28,001 nucleotides of DNA from an uncultured Pseudomonadota bacterium (GTDB taxonomy: Bacteria; Pseudomonadota; Gammaproteobacteria; Methylococcales; Methylomonadaceae): assembly GCA_903904275.1 (NCBI GenBank), contig CAIVBX010000207.1:1-28001 (forward strand), written 5' to 3'. Shown in pieces: positions 16,416 through 23,796 of the stretch. The first letter of the stretch is position 1. Every line of letters begins with the position of its first letter. The notes under the pieces were generated by a model. That model had not been told where the DNA came from. It saw only the letters and a list, made by a program, of their open reading frames with translations, and did not search any database. The position numbers and the translations under genes were made by a program.

Positions 16416-16723
16416 TTGAGAGAGATGGTGGTGCAATAGGCTTTAATGCCTTTTTGTCCTTGTACAACATGTTGGAATTCTTTGAGCAATTCAATTTTTT
16501 TTGATTGGACAGAATGAATAAATAAGTCATCCATTGCTTGAATGGATTCCAAAACACTTTGAATGGTAAGCTGTTCTTCTTCAGATAGCGGTGCGTTTAG
16601 CAACTCTTCTAAACGCGCTTGTCGTTGCTTCAAAATATCAGAAAGTTTTTCCCAGTCATTTAATTCAATAGCTTGTGTAATTTTTAACGAGAAGGCATTT
16701 AATTCTTGTAAAAATTCGCTCAT
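16412..16723 (-). CDS. fliT: FliT-like flagellar export chaperone (putative)
   Basis: The 103-residue protein is acidic to neutral and almost entirely helical (FLQELNAFSLKITQAIELND, WEKLSDILKQRQARLEELL). Size, helical nature and position directly behind fliS (1-nt gap) match FliT, the chaperone that holds FliD for export and in enterobacteria also restrains FlhDC. Sequence conservation of FliT is low, so the name rests mainly on gene order fliD-fliS-fliT. It is the last gene of the minus-strand flagellar block and ends in a 4-nt overlap with the convergent TolC-type gene. Confidence 0.6.
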   Translation of the reverse strand: MSEFLQELNAFSLKITQAIELNDWEKLSDILKQRQARLEELLNAPLSEEEQLTIQSVLESIQAMDDLFIHSVQSKKIELLKEFQHVVQGQKGIKAYCTTISLN

Positions 16724-16724
16724 T

Positions 16725-17126
16725 TTAACGATATTCTTCTGGAATTGCGTCCCATGCTTCTTTGACTGAACGCATCAAATCGCTAACTTCTTCTAAAATT
16801 TCTAAACTGTTCTCAGCACTCGCTTGGAATAATTTTGCATTTATATATTCATAAAGACGAGTTAAATTGTCAGCAATTGTTCCACCATTTTCCAAATCAA
16901 TACCATCAATCAAACCGCCGATAATTGAAATTGCTCGTGAAATATGAATACTTTTATCTTGAAAGTTACCGCGTGTAATAGCCCCTTTTGCAGCATTGAC
17001 TTGCATTAAAAACCCTCCCATTAGCATTTGAATCAATGCGTGAGGTGAAGAGTCCTCAACAATACTTTCCGTGTGAACTGAGGCATATTGATTAGCGTAT
17101 CGTCTATTATTCATTACGGCTGCCAT
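16725..17126 (-). CDS. fliS: Flagellar secretion chaperone FliS
   Basis: FliS binds the C-terminus of flagellin in the cytoplasm and keeps it unpolymerised until export. The 133-residue protein has the family features: an N-terminal Y-rich segment (NNRRYANQYASVHTESI), the conserved SPHALIQMLMGGFL block, the AISIIGGLIDGIDLENGG region with the conserved L-x-x-G-G pattern, and LTRLYEYINAKLFQAS. The length is typical. It lies 9 nt after fliD and 1 nt before the FliT-like gene. The first Met has AAGAG upstream; a second Met four codons later would give a slightly shorter form. Confidence 0.94.
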   Translation of the reverse strand: MAAVMNNRRYANQYASVHTESIVEDSSPHALIQMLMGGFLMQVNAAKGAITRGNFQDKSIHISRAISIIGGLIDGIDLENGGTIADNLTRLYEYINAKLFQASAENSLEILEEVSDLMRSVKEAWDAIPEEYR

Positions 17127-17135
17127 GATTTACTC

Positions 17136-19412
17136 TTAATTGGTAGTTGTTTTAGGAGTGAGTGCTTGAGTTAAATAAGTACCCGTATTTTTAAACTGAG
17201 ATACTGCTGTATCCATTGCGATAAACTGCGCTTGCAATCGTTTTTGTGTTGCAGCTAATCGTGTATTGACAGTGTTTGTGTCAGCCGTTAGTTGTGTCAG
17301 TGTTTTGTTTAATGTGTCTTGTTCTGTACTTAAAGAACCTTTTGAATCCAAAAATTGTGAAATTTTTGTATTCAATTGCGTTGCAACACCATTTGTCGAT
17401 GTAAATAAGTCTGTGACCGATGTCAAATCTGCGGATAATGCAGAATTCAATTTTGTATTATCCAAAGACAATACACCTGTTTTATCAAATGTAATTCCTA
17501 ATTGATTCAATGAATTAACGTTGCCAGCTGAACTTACATGACTGTTTATTGTTTGTTTAATTTGAGAAATAATGGTTTGAACATTTGAATCGCCTAACAA
17601 TGGACCATTACTTGAACTACCAGGACCAACATAATTTGTTAATTGTTTCAGTGAATCATTTAATTTGTTGTAAGCATCGACAAACGCGCTAATAGGTTTT
17701 GATACGGATGTCGTGTCGGAGTGCGAGTCAATTTTTGCGCTGCCTTCTGATAATAACGTTAATGTTGTACCAGGAATGGCATCAGTAATGACATTCGCAG
17801 AACTGGTTACGGTTTGACCACCATCATTAGCATTACTTGCAGCAGCAGTATCAAATGTTGCAGCAGTCGTTGTTGAGGTAAAATTAGGTGGCGTATCAGA
17901 GTTTAAAATTGCAGTAGGATCAAGTGTCAAACGTGTATCACCAGCAGAGGCATCAACACTAAAACTTCCAGCACCACCTGATGCTAAAGCTGTTAAAACC
18001 AATTTTGAAACGGGCGTGCCTGGATTTGTTGTTGAATCTGCCGTCACAATACTTGCAACAACTAATTTGTTTTCAGGTGAAAAGTTGATCGCATCGCGTA
18101 CATTTTCTAATGTGTCATTTCCCGTTGTTGTAATCGTTTGGGTTGGAATTGGATTACCCGCATCGTCAATTAGAATCGGGTCGCCATTTGCGTCTGTCGC
18201 AAGTGGTGAGCCATCTTGATTAACAGTTGTCGTACTACCAGCGACAACATCAATTGAAAATTTCACTACCCCTGCGGAATCTTTAAAATTTAGTGTACCT
18301 GGAGCAACTTTATCAGATGCACCGAATTCTGTTGTAAAAGTGGATTTCTGAGCATTAACGGTAGATGAATCTAAATTTAATTGCATGTCACCTTGTGACG
18401 CATCAATGGTAAATTTGTTATCAGTGCCAGGTTGTTTCGCAGTAAAAACTAATTTTGAAACAATCGTACCAGGATTAGTTTTAGACTCAACATTAGCAAT
18501 ACTCGCCACAATGCTATTATTTCCTGGCGCGTTATTTATCGCTGCCATTGCAGAATACAATTTATCGTTTTCTCCTGTTTTAATATCAACTGAAAACAAT
18601 TCAATGCCTGACGCACCTTTAAACGTGAGTGTACCAGGTGCGATAACATCACTAGGTGAAAATTCTTTCATAGTGACTGAACGCTGTGGGCTTGCTGTCA
18701 CCGCTTGTGCATCGATATTAACACTTGTATCAACAGCAGCAATGGTGTTGAAATTAGTTGGGTTGTCCGCATTTAGCGTAAATCGGGCATCACCAAGCGA
18801 ACCATCAATGCTAAAAGAATTAGCAACGCCAGGTGTTTTTGATGTTAAAACTAATTTAGAAATAGTTGTACCAGGTGTGGTTTTTGAGTCTACATTGATG
18901 ATACTTGCTATAACAGTGCTATTTCCTTGTGCCTTGTTGATTGCATCTCTAACACTAGCAAGCGTGTCATTTGCTCCCGCTGTGACAGTAACTGAAAATT
19001 TGGGATTATTTTGACCATCGTTAAAAACAAGTGTTCCTGCTGCTACAACATCACTACTTTTGAATTCAGCAGTAGAAACAGATTTCTGTGGTTGTGCTAA
19101 AGAATTAACTTTAATGGTATGTGAAGATGTTTTAACGTTGGGATCAACTTTAATTGTTAATACTTTTTCATCGCTTGATGTCACAACTTGTGAATCAAAT
19201 GCGCTGCTTTTATTAAGCATATTTACAGCATTTTGAAAGGCTGACAAGGCACCTTTTAAAGTGCCTAATCCGCTGAGTTTAGCTTGCGAAATAGTCTGTT
19301 TGGCCGCAATCGCGTCAAGTTGCGGTTTGCCTTCAGCCGCTGTTAATTGGCTAACTGTTCCGTTAATATCGATGCCGCTACCAACACCTACTGCACTTGT
19401 AATCGCTGCCAT
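17136..19412 (-). CDS. fliD: Flagellar filament cap protein FliD (hook-associated protein 2), enlarged
   Basis: FliD forms the cap at the filament tip under which flagellin subunits fold in. The 758-residue protein has the FliD N-domain (about 1-107: VGVGSGIDINGTVSQLTAAE, AFDSQVVTSSDE) and the FliD C-domain (about 560-758: PISAFVDAYNKLNDSLKQL, LLGDSNVQTIISQIKQTI, LNQLGITFDKTGVLSLD, then the terminal coiled coil). Between them lie three homologous units of about 110-150 residues (108-219, 242-353, 354-500), each with an APGTLxFKD-like strand, a DTLxxVRDAIN helix and a TPGTxxSKLVLTA strand, resembling flagellin hook IN motifs. Typical FliD is about 450-480 residues. It follows flaG by 27 nt and precedes fliS by 9 nt. 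There are no cysteines, as usual for exported flagellar proteins. Confidence 0.95.
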   Translation of the reverse strand: MAAITSAVGVGSGIDINGTVSQLTAAEGKPQLDAIAAKQTISQAKLSGLGTLKGALSAFQNAVNMLNKSSAFDSQVVTSSDEKVLTIKVDPNVKTSSHTIKVNSLAQPQKSVSTAEFKSSDVVAAGTLVFNDGQNNPKFSVTVTAGANDTLASVRDAINKAQGNSTVIASIINVDSKTTPGTTISKLVLTSKTPGVANSFSIDGSLGDARFTLNADNPTNFNTIAAVDTSVNIDAQAVTASPQRSVTMKEFSPSDVIAPGTLTFKGASGIELFSVDIKTGENDKLYSAMAAINNAPGNNSIVASIANVESKTNPGTIVSKLVFTAKQPGTDNKFTIDASQGDMQLNLDSSTVNAQKSTFTTEFGASDKVAPGTLNFKDSAGVVKFSIDVVAGSTTTVNQDGSPLATDANGDPILIDDAGNPIPTQTITTTGNDTLENVRDAINFSPENKLVVASIVTADSTTNPGTPVSKLVLTALASGGAGSFSVDASAGDTRLTLDPTAILNSDTPPNFTSTTTAATFDTAAASNANDGGQTVTSSANVITDAIPGTTLTLLSEGSAKIDSHSDTTSVSKPISAFVDAYNKLNDSLKQLTNYVGPGSSSNGPLLGDSNVQTIISQIKQTINSHVSSAGNVNSLNQLGITFDKTGVLSLDNTKLNSALSADLTSVTDLFTSTNGVATQLNTKISQFLDSKGSLSTEQDTLNKTLTQLTADTNTVNTRLAATQKRLQAQFIAMDTAVSQFKNTGTYLTQALTPKTTTN
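17913..19091 (-). repeat. Three tandem homologous units inside fliD
   Basis: Protein units at residues 108-219, 242-353 and 354-500 of FliD align with each other: an entry segment (PQKSVSTAEF, PQRSVTMKEF, QKSTFTTEF), an APGTLNF-type strand, FSVDI-type strand, NDTLxxVRDAIN helix, ASIxxxxSKTxPGT, SKLVxTA and a closing strand (DARFTLN, DMQLNLD, DTRLTLD). The third unit carries an additional 30-residue Asp/Pro-rich insert (NQDGSPLATDANGDPIL). The units have diverged at DNA level, so the duplication is old. Confidence 0.85.
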
Positions 19413-19439
19413 CTCTCGCGTCCTCTCTCAAAAATTTAA

Positions 19440-19823
19440 CTATGCTACGGCTTTTAATAAAGCCCCTGCATTACCTTCCAACTCTTTCATGTGACGAATA
19501 AAATCTAACATTTCAACGGTTGGAATTTGGCGAATTACATCACCTGTTTTGCTATCAACAATTTTTACAACAACGTGTTTTGTTGAATCATCTATTTGAA
19601 ACTGCAAACTACTGTTCACGTCTTTTAGTAATCGATTTCCATCATTGACAAGAACCTTCAACTCTTGAGTGGTTGGTTCTTTTGCCGCAGCCACTGATTG
19701 GACTGCTGTTTCAATAATTTTGGTCGTACTTTCTTTTTGTGAATTTGCTGAATGTGTTGCGCTGGTCTGAGATGCAAAATAATTTGTCGCCGCAGCAGAT
19801 GATGCACTTATTGATGTTTCCAT
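19440..19823 (-). CDS. flaG: FlaG family flagellar protein
   Basis: FlaG proteins lie next to fliD in many polar-flagellated bacteria and influence filament length; their molecular role is not settled. The 127-residue protein has a Ser/Ala/Thr-rich N-terminal half (SASSAAATNYFASQT) and the conserved C-terminal domain: NRLLKDVNSSLQFQIDDSTK, VVVKIVDSKTGDVIRQIPT and EMLDFIRHMKEL, the hallmark of the family. I start it at ATG 19823 (METSIS), which has AGAGGG just upstream; an upstream in-frame ATG 12 codons earlier lacks a ribosome site. It follows flagellin after 130 nt that include a hairpin, and precedes fliD by 27 nt. Confidence 0.92.
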   Translation of the reverse strand: METSISASSAAATNYFASQTSATHSANSQKESTTKIIETAVQSVAAAKEPTTQELKVLVNDGNRLLKDVNSSLQFQIDDSTKHVVVKIVDSKTGDVIRQIPTVEMLDFIRHMKELEGNAGALLKAVA

Positions 19824-19844
19824 GACACCCTCTATTTTGTAAAT

Positions 19845-19878
19845 TCCGCATAAGATCAACTTAATTACCTTACGCGGA
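19845..19878 (-). other. Hairpin between flagellin and flaG
   Basis: TCCGCATAAG (19845-19854) and CTTACGCGGA (19869-19878) pair over 10 bp with one G-U and a 14-nt AT-rich loop. Read on the minus strand it lies 76 nt after the flagellin stop and about 20 nt before the flaG ATG, followed only by ATTTAC, so it is a weak terminator at best. It may stabilise the flagellin mRNA 3' end or lower readthrough to flaG-fliD. Confidence 0.5.
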
Positions 19879-19953
19879 TTTGATAGGAATACTAAAACTT
19901 GCTGGTAAAATCAAAGCATTAAGACGATACCAGCTTGCTATCAGTATAAAACC

Positions 19954-21570
19954 TTATCTCAACAAAGTCATTACGCTTTGACCAGATTGGTTAGCTTGCG
20001 CCAACATTGCTGTTCCAGCTTGTTGCAAGATTTGAGCGCGGCTCAAGTTTGCAGTTTCTTGTGCGAAGTCAGCATCAATGATGCGTGATTTTGCAGCAGA
20101 TTGGTTTTCAATACCGTTTTGCAAGTTAGAAATTGTAGTTGTGAAACGGTTTTGAGTAGAACCTAAGTTAGAACGTTCTGTGTCGATTACTGCAATTGCT
20201 TTATCGATAGAGTTGATTGCAGATAATGCGTAATCAGCAGCAACAGAATCAGCTTGTGTTGAAAGACCAATTACCATGCTGTTACCTGTTACAAAAGACG
20301 CTTGGTCAGTTGCATTCGCTGCTGCAGTAATCAATGGGTTTTCAACATAAGAAGCACCTGCGATAGCTTTGGCAATTTGCAAGCCAGCCAATACTTTTTG
20401 AGCTTGTCTATCTGAACCAAATGCGTTGCCCGATTTAATTGCTCTATTCACCGCATCATTTAATACGTTGGTAGTTGTGTATTGATTTGTTCCATTATCA
20501 AATGCTGTTGCAGGGGTTGATAATGTATCGCCTGACAAAGCATTCATTGTCGTTGCTAAAACATTTTGACCTGAAGATGAAACGTCTGCTGTTGCTGCTG
20601 CTGCCAATTGTGTTGCTGTTGTTAACAATGAAGCTGCTTGGCTTGAATCTGTTGTTGTTGCAGCTTGAATGTTTGCATCAGTTGTTCCAATTGCTGTTGT
20701 AGCAGCCAAATCAGCGGCTGCAGAAGCTGTTACGCCATCAACAAATGCTTGAGAAACTAAACCTAAACCTTGGTTGGTTGTCGTTGTTGCAAGTGTTGTT
20801 TGTGATGAAGCACTTACAGCAGAAGCTGCTGCAACGTTTGCTAAAGAAGCCGCTCTTGCTAATGCAACATCATTTGGTGAAGCTGCTGCCGCTTTTGCCG
20901 CAACAACTGCTGCGTTTGCCAATTTAGCTGCTGCGTTTGCTGCTGTTAAGTTTGGATCAGCTGCTGCAGTTGTTGCATTGTTAGCAATTGTAGAAGCCAA
21001 TGTTGAATCGATTGGTTGATAAGCTGGGCTTAATGTTGCTTTTGTTACTGGGTTCAACAAAGTTGTCATGTTAGAAACAGAAACGCTGATACGACTGTTC
21101 ATGTCAGTTGTTGCACCAACTTGAATGTTTAAACCGCCAGCCAAATCGCCGTTTAAGACTTTTTTACCGTTGAATTCACTGTTTTGCACAACACGAATTA
21201 ACTCGTCGTTTAATGCTTTGAATTCAGTATTCATTTTGTCACGGTCAGAAGCTGAAACACCAGCAGTGCTTGATGATTGAACAGCTAAATCACGCATACG
21301 TTGTAAAGTATCTGTCAATGAACCCAATGCGCCCTCAGCGGTTTGAGTTAATGAAATACCGTCGTTAGCGTTACGAACAGCAACAGTCATACCGCGAACT
21401 TGTGAAGTCATACGATCTGCGATTGCTAAACCTGCCGCATCGTCTTTCGCGTTGTTCACACGAACACCAGATGACAAACGGTTCATTGCAGTTGAAAGTG
21501 CTGCGCCTGAAGCATTTAAGTTACGTTGACCGTTGATTGAACCAAGGTTAGTGTTGATTACGAGTGCCAT
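19954..21570 (-). CDS. fliC: Flagellin with Ala/Thr-rich central domain
   Basis: Flagellin is exported through the flagellar type III apparatus and polymerises into the filament. The 538-residue protein has the conserved D0/D1 N-terminus (MALVINTNLGSINGQRNLN, LSSGVRVNNAKDDAAGLAIA, about 1-170) and C-terminus (AINSIDKAIAVIDTERSNLG to the end MLAQANQSGQSVMTLLR, about the last 100 residues). The central 190-435 region is unusually rich in Ala, Thr and Ser with few charged residues (for example NAAAKLANAAVVAAKAAAAS). ATG 21570 has GGAGATA upstream; a longer in-frame start is unsupported. An exact sigma-28 promoter lies at 21681-21707, which makes this a late flagellar gene. There are no cysteines. 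flaG-fliD-fliS-fliT follow. Confidence 0.97.
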   Translation of the reverse strand: MALVINTNLGSINGQRNLNASGAALSTAMNRLSSGVRVNNAKDDAAGLAIADRMTSQVRGMTVAVRNANDGISLTQTAEGALGSLTDTLQRMRDLAVQSSSTAGVSASDRDKMNTEFKALNDELIRVVQNSEFNGKKVLNGDLAGGLNIQVGATTDMNSRISVSVSNMTTLLNPVTKATLSPAYQPIDSTLASTIANNATTAAADPNLTAANAAAKLANAAVVAAKAAAASPNDVALARAASLANVAAASAVSASSQTTLATTTTNQGLGLVSQAFVDGVTASAAADLAATTAIGTTDANIQAATTTDSSQAASLLTTATQLAAAATADVSSSGQNVLATTMNALSGDTLSTPATAFDNGTNQYTTTNVLNDAVNRAIKSGNAFGSDRQAQKVLAGLQIAKAIAGASYVENPLITAAANATDQASFVTGNSMVIGLSTQADSVAADYALSAINSIDKAIAVIDTERSNLGSTQNRFTTTISNLQNGIENQSAAKSRIIDADFAQETANLSRAQILQQAGTAMLAQANQSGQSVMTLLR

Positions 21571-21680
21571 GATATTATCTCCAAAAGCCTCTTGAGCGGG
21601 ATTGCTCAAAGATATTTAAATAAAAAAACAACTAAATTTTTTATGTCGCATAAAGTTTGTAAATTCAAAACTCGTGCGTG

Positions 21681-21707
21681 TTATCGGCGTAAAATTTAGT
21701 TACTTTA
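21681..21707 (-). promoter_or_regulatory. Sigma-28 (FliA) promoter of flagellin
   Basis: Read on the minus strand the sequence is TAAA (21704-21707), a 15-nt spacer, then GCCGATAA (21681-21688), an exact match to the enterobacterial FliA consensus TAAA-N15-GCCGATAA. It implies transcription starting near 21674 and a flagellin leader of about 100 nt. I found no second copy before flaG, so the downstream chaperone genes may depend on readthrough or on another promoter. Confidence 0.92.
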
Positions 21708-21782
21708 ATTTTTTATTTTGAATTTTTTACAATGTATTCAATTTTGCTTTCAAAATCTTTCTAATCGGAAAAATAAAACTAA

Positions 21783-23000
21783 ATGACAATGTTTCATTAT
21801 CAAGCTGTTAATTCAGTTGGCGACATCGAAGAAGGTGAAATTGAAGCCGAGAATGAAGCCAATTGCGTTCAGCAATTACAATCTATTGGCTTCATTCCCA
21901 TCCGTGTCAAACCCGCTAAAAGTCAAACATTTTTAGGTCTAAATTTATATTCATCACAAAACAAGTTATCCCATAAAAGTATCGTTTTACTTACCAGTGA
22001 ATTGGCAATGCTTTTAGATTCTGGTTTGCCTTTAGATCGTTCGTTAGTCGTTTTAATGGATTTAGCCAATGACAACGAAAATTTGAATAAATTGATTGGT
22101 CGCGTACTGGAAAAAGTAAAAAGTGGCGTTTCATTGGCGGATGCGTTGGAACAGCAATCAGGCGTTTTTACGAAGTTTTATTTGAACATGATTAGAGCAG
22201 GGGAAGCAGGCGGCAATTTAGGTAATGTGTTAAACCGCATGGCAATCTATTTGGAAAGCTCGCAAGAATTAAAAGAGACTGTTAGCACCGCGTTAATTTA
22301 TCCTGCGATTTTGTTGGTGATGTCGTTAGCGTCTTTATTCGTCATGTTGACGTTTGTTGTGCCGCAATTTAGTGAAATGTTTGCGAGTGCAGGAAAAGAA
22401 TTACCCCTTTCCACACAAATTGTGGTCGGTTTAGCCAATTGGTTACAACATTATTGGTGGCTTGTGATTGGAAGTGTCATATCCATCATGACATATTTTA
22501 ATTTTCAATTAGGTAGCCCTGAAACTAAAAAAAAATGGGATGGGCGGTGGTTAAAATTACCACTCGTAGGTGATATGGTTTTGAATAAAGAAATTGCAAA
22601 TATCACACGAACATTAGGAACGTTATTAGGAAATGGCGTGTCGATTTTGTCCGCATTTACGATTGTTCGAGATACGGTTGATAATTTAATTATCGCTGCT
22701 GCATTAAGCGAAACAGAAGACCAAATCAAACAAGGAAAAACGTTGTTTGATGCACTGAATCAAAAAGCTATTTTCCCTAAAATGGCAATGCAAATGATAA
22801 AAATGGGAGAAGAAACGGGGCATTTGGAAGAAATGCTTTTGCGTGTGGCGACAATTTATGACAAACAATTGCGTGTATCCATTGCTCGAATGTTAGCGTT
22901 ACTTGAACCAGCGTTAATTATTTCTTTAGGAATTATGATTGCTGGAATTATTGTTTCTATTTTATTAGCAATTTTGAGTGTCAATGATTTAGCTGCGTAA
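21783..23000 (+). CDS. Type II secretion / type IV pilus inner membrane platform protein (GspF/PilC family)
   Basis: GspF and PilC are polytopic inner membrane proteins that couple the assembly ATPase to pseudopilus or pilus growth. The 405-residue protein has two homologous cytoplasmic T2SSF domains (about 68-190: LLTSELAMLLDSGLPLDRSL, MIRAGEAGGNLGNVLNRMA; and about 270-393: TRTLGTLLGNGVSILSAFTI, MIKMGEETGHLEEMLLRVA), each followed by a membrane segment, with a further hydrophobic pair at 165-235. The length is typical. No GspE, GspG or PilB gene is adjacent, so the partner system cannot be named. It is divergent from flagellin (212-nt gap) and ends 7 nt from the convergent beta-barrel gene. 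Confidence 0.93.
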   Translation: MTMFHYQAVNSVGDIEEGEIEAENEANCVQQLQSIGFIPIRVKPAKSQTFLGLNLYSSQNKLSHKSIVLLTSELAMLLDSGLPLDRSLVVLMDLANDNENLNKLIGRVLEKVKSGVSLADALEQQSGVFTKFYLNMIRAGEAGGNLGNVLNRMAIYLESSQELKETVSTALIYPAILLVMSLASLFVMLTFVVPQFSEMFASAGKELPLSTQIVVGLANWLQHYWWLVIGSVISIMTYFNFQLGSPETKKKWDGRWLKLPLVGDMVLNKEIANITRTLGTLLGNGVSILSAFTIVRDTVDNLIIAAALSETEDQIKQGKTLFDALNQKAIFPKMAMQMIKMGEETGHLEEMLLRVATIYDKQLRVSIARMLALLEPALIISLGIMIAGIIVSILLAILSVNDLAA

Positions 23001-23007
23001 AAAATGA

Positions 23008-23778
23008 TTAGAATTGATAACTGAGCACACCACCAACTCCAAAAGAAGGGCTAGTGTTTGTTAATCCTTTGTAAAGATAAAGTTGCGTTTGCCAAGAAGA
23101 TAAGAATTTATGCGAACCATAAAGCGTGACTTCGGTTTGATTATTTAATTTTGAAAAAACCGATTGTCTAAAATCAACCATTGTTCCGATAGAAGATTGA
23201 TTAGATAGTTGGTAAATTATTCCACTAGAAACACTAGCGGTATTTCGATAATGCGTATTTGTTGGTTCACCAACAAATTTATAACCAGCTCCTAGCATCA
23301 ATGTAAAATCATCTAAACTTTTGTAAGTGTATATTTGAAGCGTTTCATCGGGTTCACCTGTACCTAAACCAGCATGATGACTTGCTGTAGGCATTTTTAA
23401 TTTGAAACCGACATCAATTGCAAAAGCAAATTCAGGATTATAAAAAGCGTTATATACAACGCCCAAAACGGCATCACCAATACCTTCACTCTCACGATAT
23501 TTTGTGCTGGTAGTTGGAATGACAGTTGAACTGGAAGATGTTGTCACGTTGCTTGGTCCTGAAATTGTTAAATACGGTAAATCTAATCGAATAGAAAAAT
23601 CGTCTGTGTTGTATTTTGCTTGAACAATCGTTGCAATCATTTCTGTTTTCGCTTCTGCACCATAATAACCACTACTAAAATCAACAGCCGTTCCGATACT
23701 TAGCCGATTACTTGCAAATAAAATTGAAGTAGACATTACAAAACACAATCCGACATAAGTGATAAATTTAAAAGTCAT
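23008..23778 (-). CDS. Predicted outer membrane beta-barrel protein
   Basis: The 256-residue protein has a signal peptide (FITYVGLCFVMSTSILFA, cleavage near residue 23) followed by alternating polar/hydrophobic strands with aromatic girdles (FSIRLDLPYLTISG, FTLMLGAGYKFVG, TEVTLYGSHKFLS, WQTQLYLYKGL). It ends GVGGVLSYQF with the C-terminal Phe expected for BAM-assembled barrels. It resembles the loosely defined outer membrane transporter family related to MetA of phenol degradation, but I cannot assign a substrate. It lies 18 nt behind the DUF5666 gene and is probably the last gene of the DUF6502-DUF5666-barrel operon. A Ser/Thr-rich loop (TTSSSSTVIPTTSTK) near residues 78-92 is likely surface exposed. 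Confidence 0.75.
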   Translation of the reverse strand: MTFKFITYVGLCFVMSTSILFASNRLSIGTAVDFSSGYYGAEAKTEMIATIVQAKYNTDDFSIRLDLPYLTISGPSNVTTSSSSTVIPTTSTKYRESEGIGDAVLGVVYNAFYNPEFAFAIDVGFKLKMPTASHHAGLGTGEPDETLQIYTYKSLDDFTLMLGAGYKFVGEPTNTHYRNTASVSSGIIYQLSNQSSIGTMVDFRQSVFSKLNNQTEVTLYGSHKFLSSWQTQLYLYKGLTNTSPSFGVGGVLSYQF

Positions 23779-23796
23779 GATGTGGCTAACTTAATT

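Noticed and set aside
18385..19014. A 209-residue open frame antisense to fliD
   Set aside because: It mirrors the codon pattern of the fliD repeats; the apparent protein repeats are a shadow of the real ones.
20774..21019. An Ala-rich open frame antisense to flagellin
   Set aside because: Alternation of GCT/AGC codons in the Ala-rich flagellin domain yields Ala-rich antisense frames; no ribosome site.
21710..21782. A sigma-54 promoter before the GspF/PilC gene
   Set aside because: No GG and GC pair at 12-nt spacing is present; TTGCT occurs alone in an AT-rich stretch.
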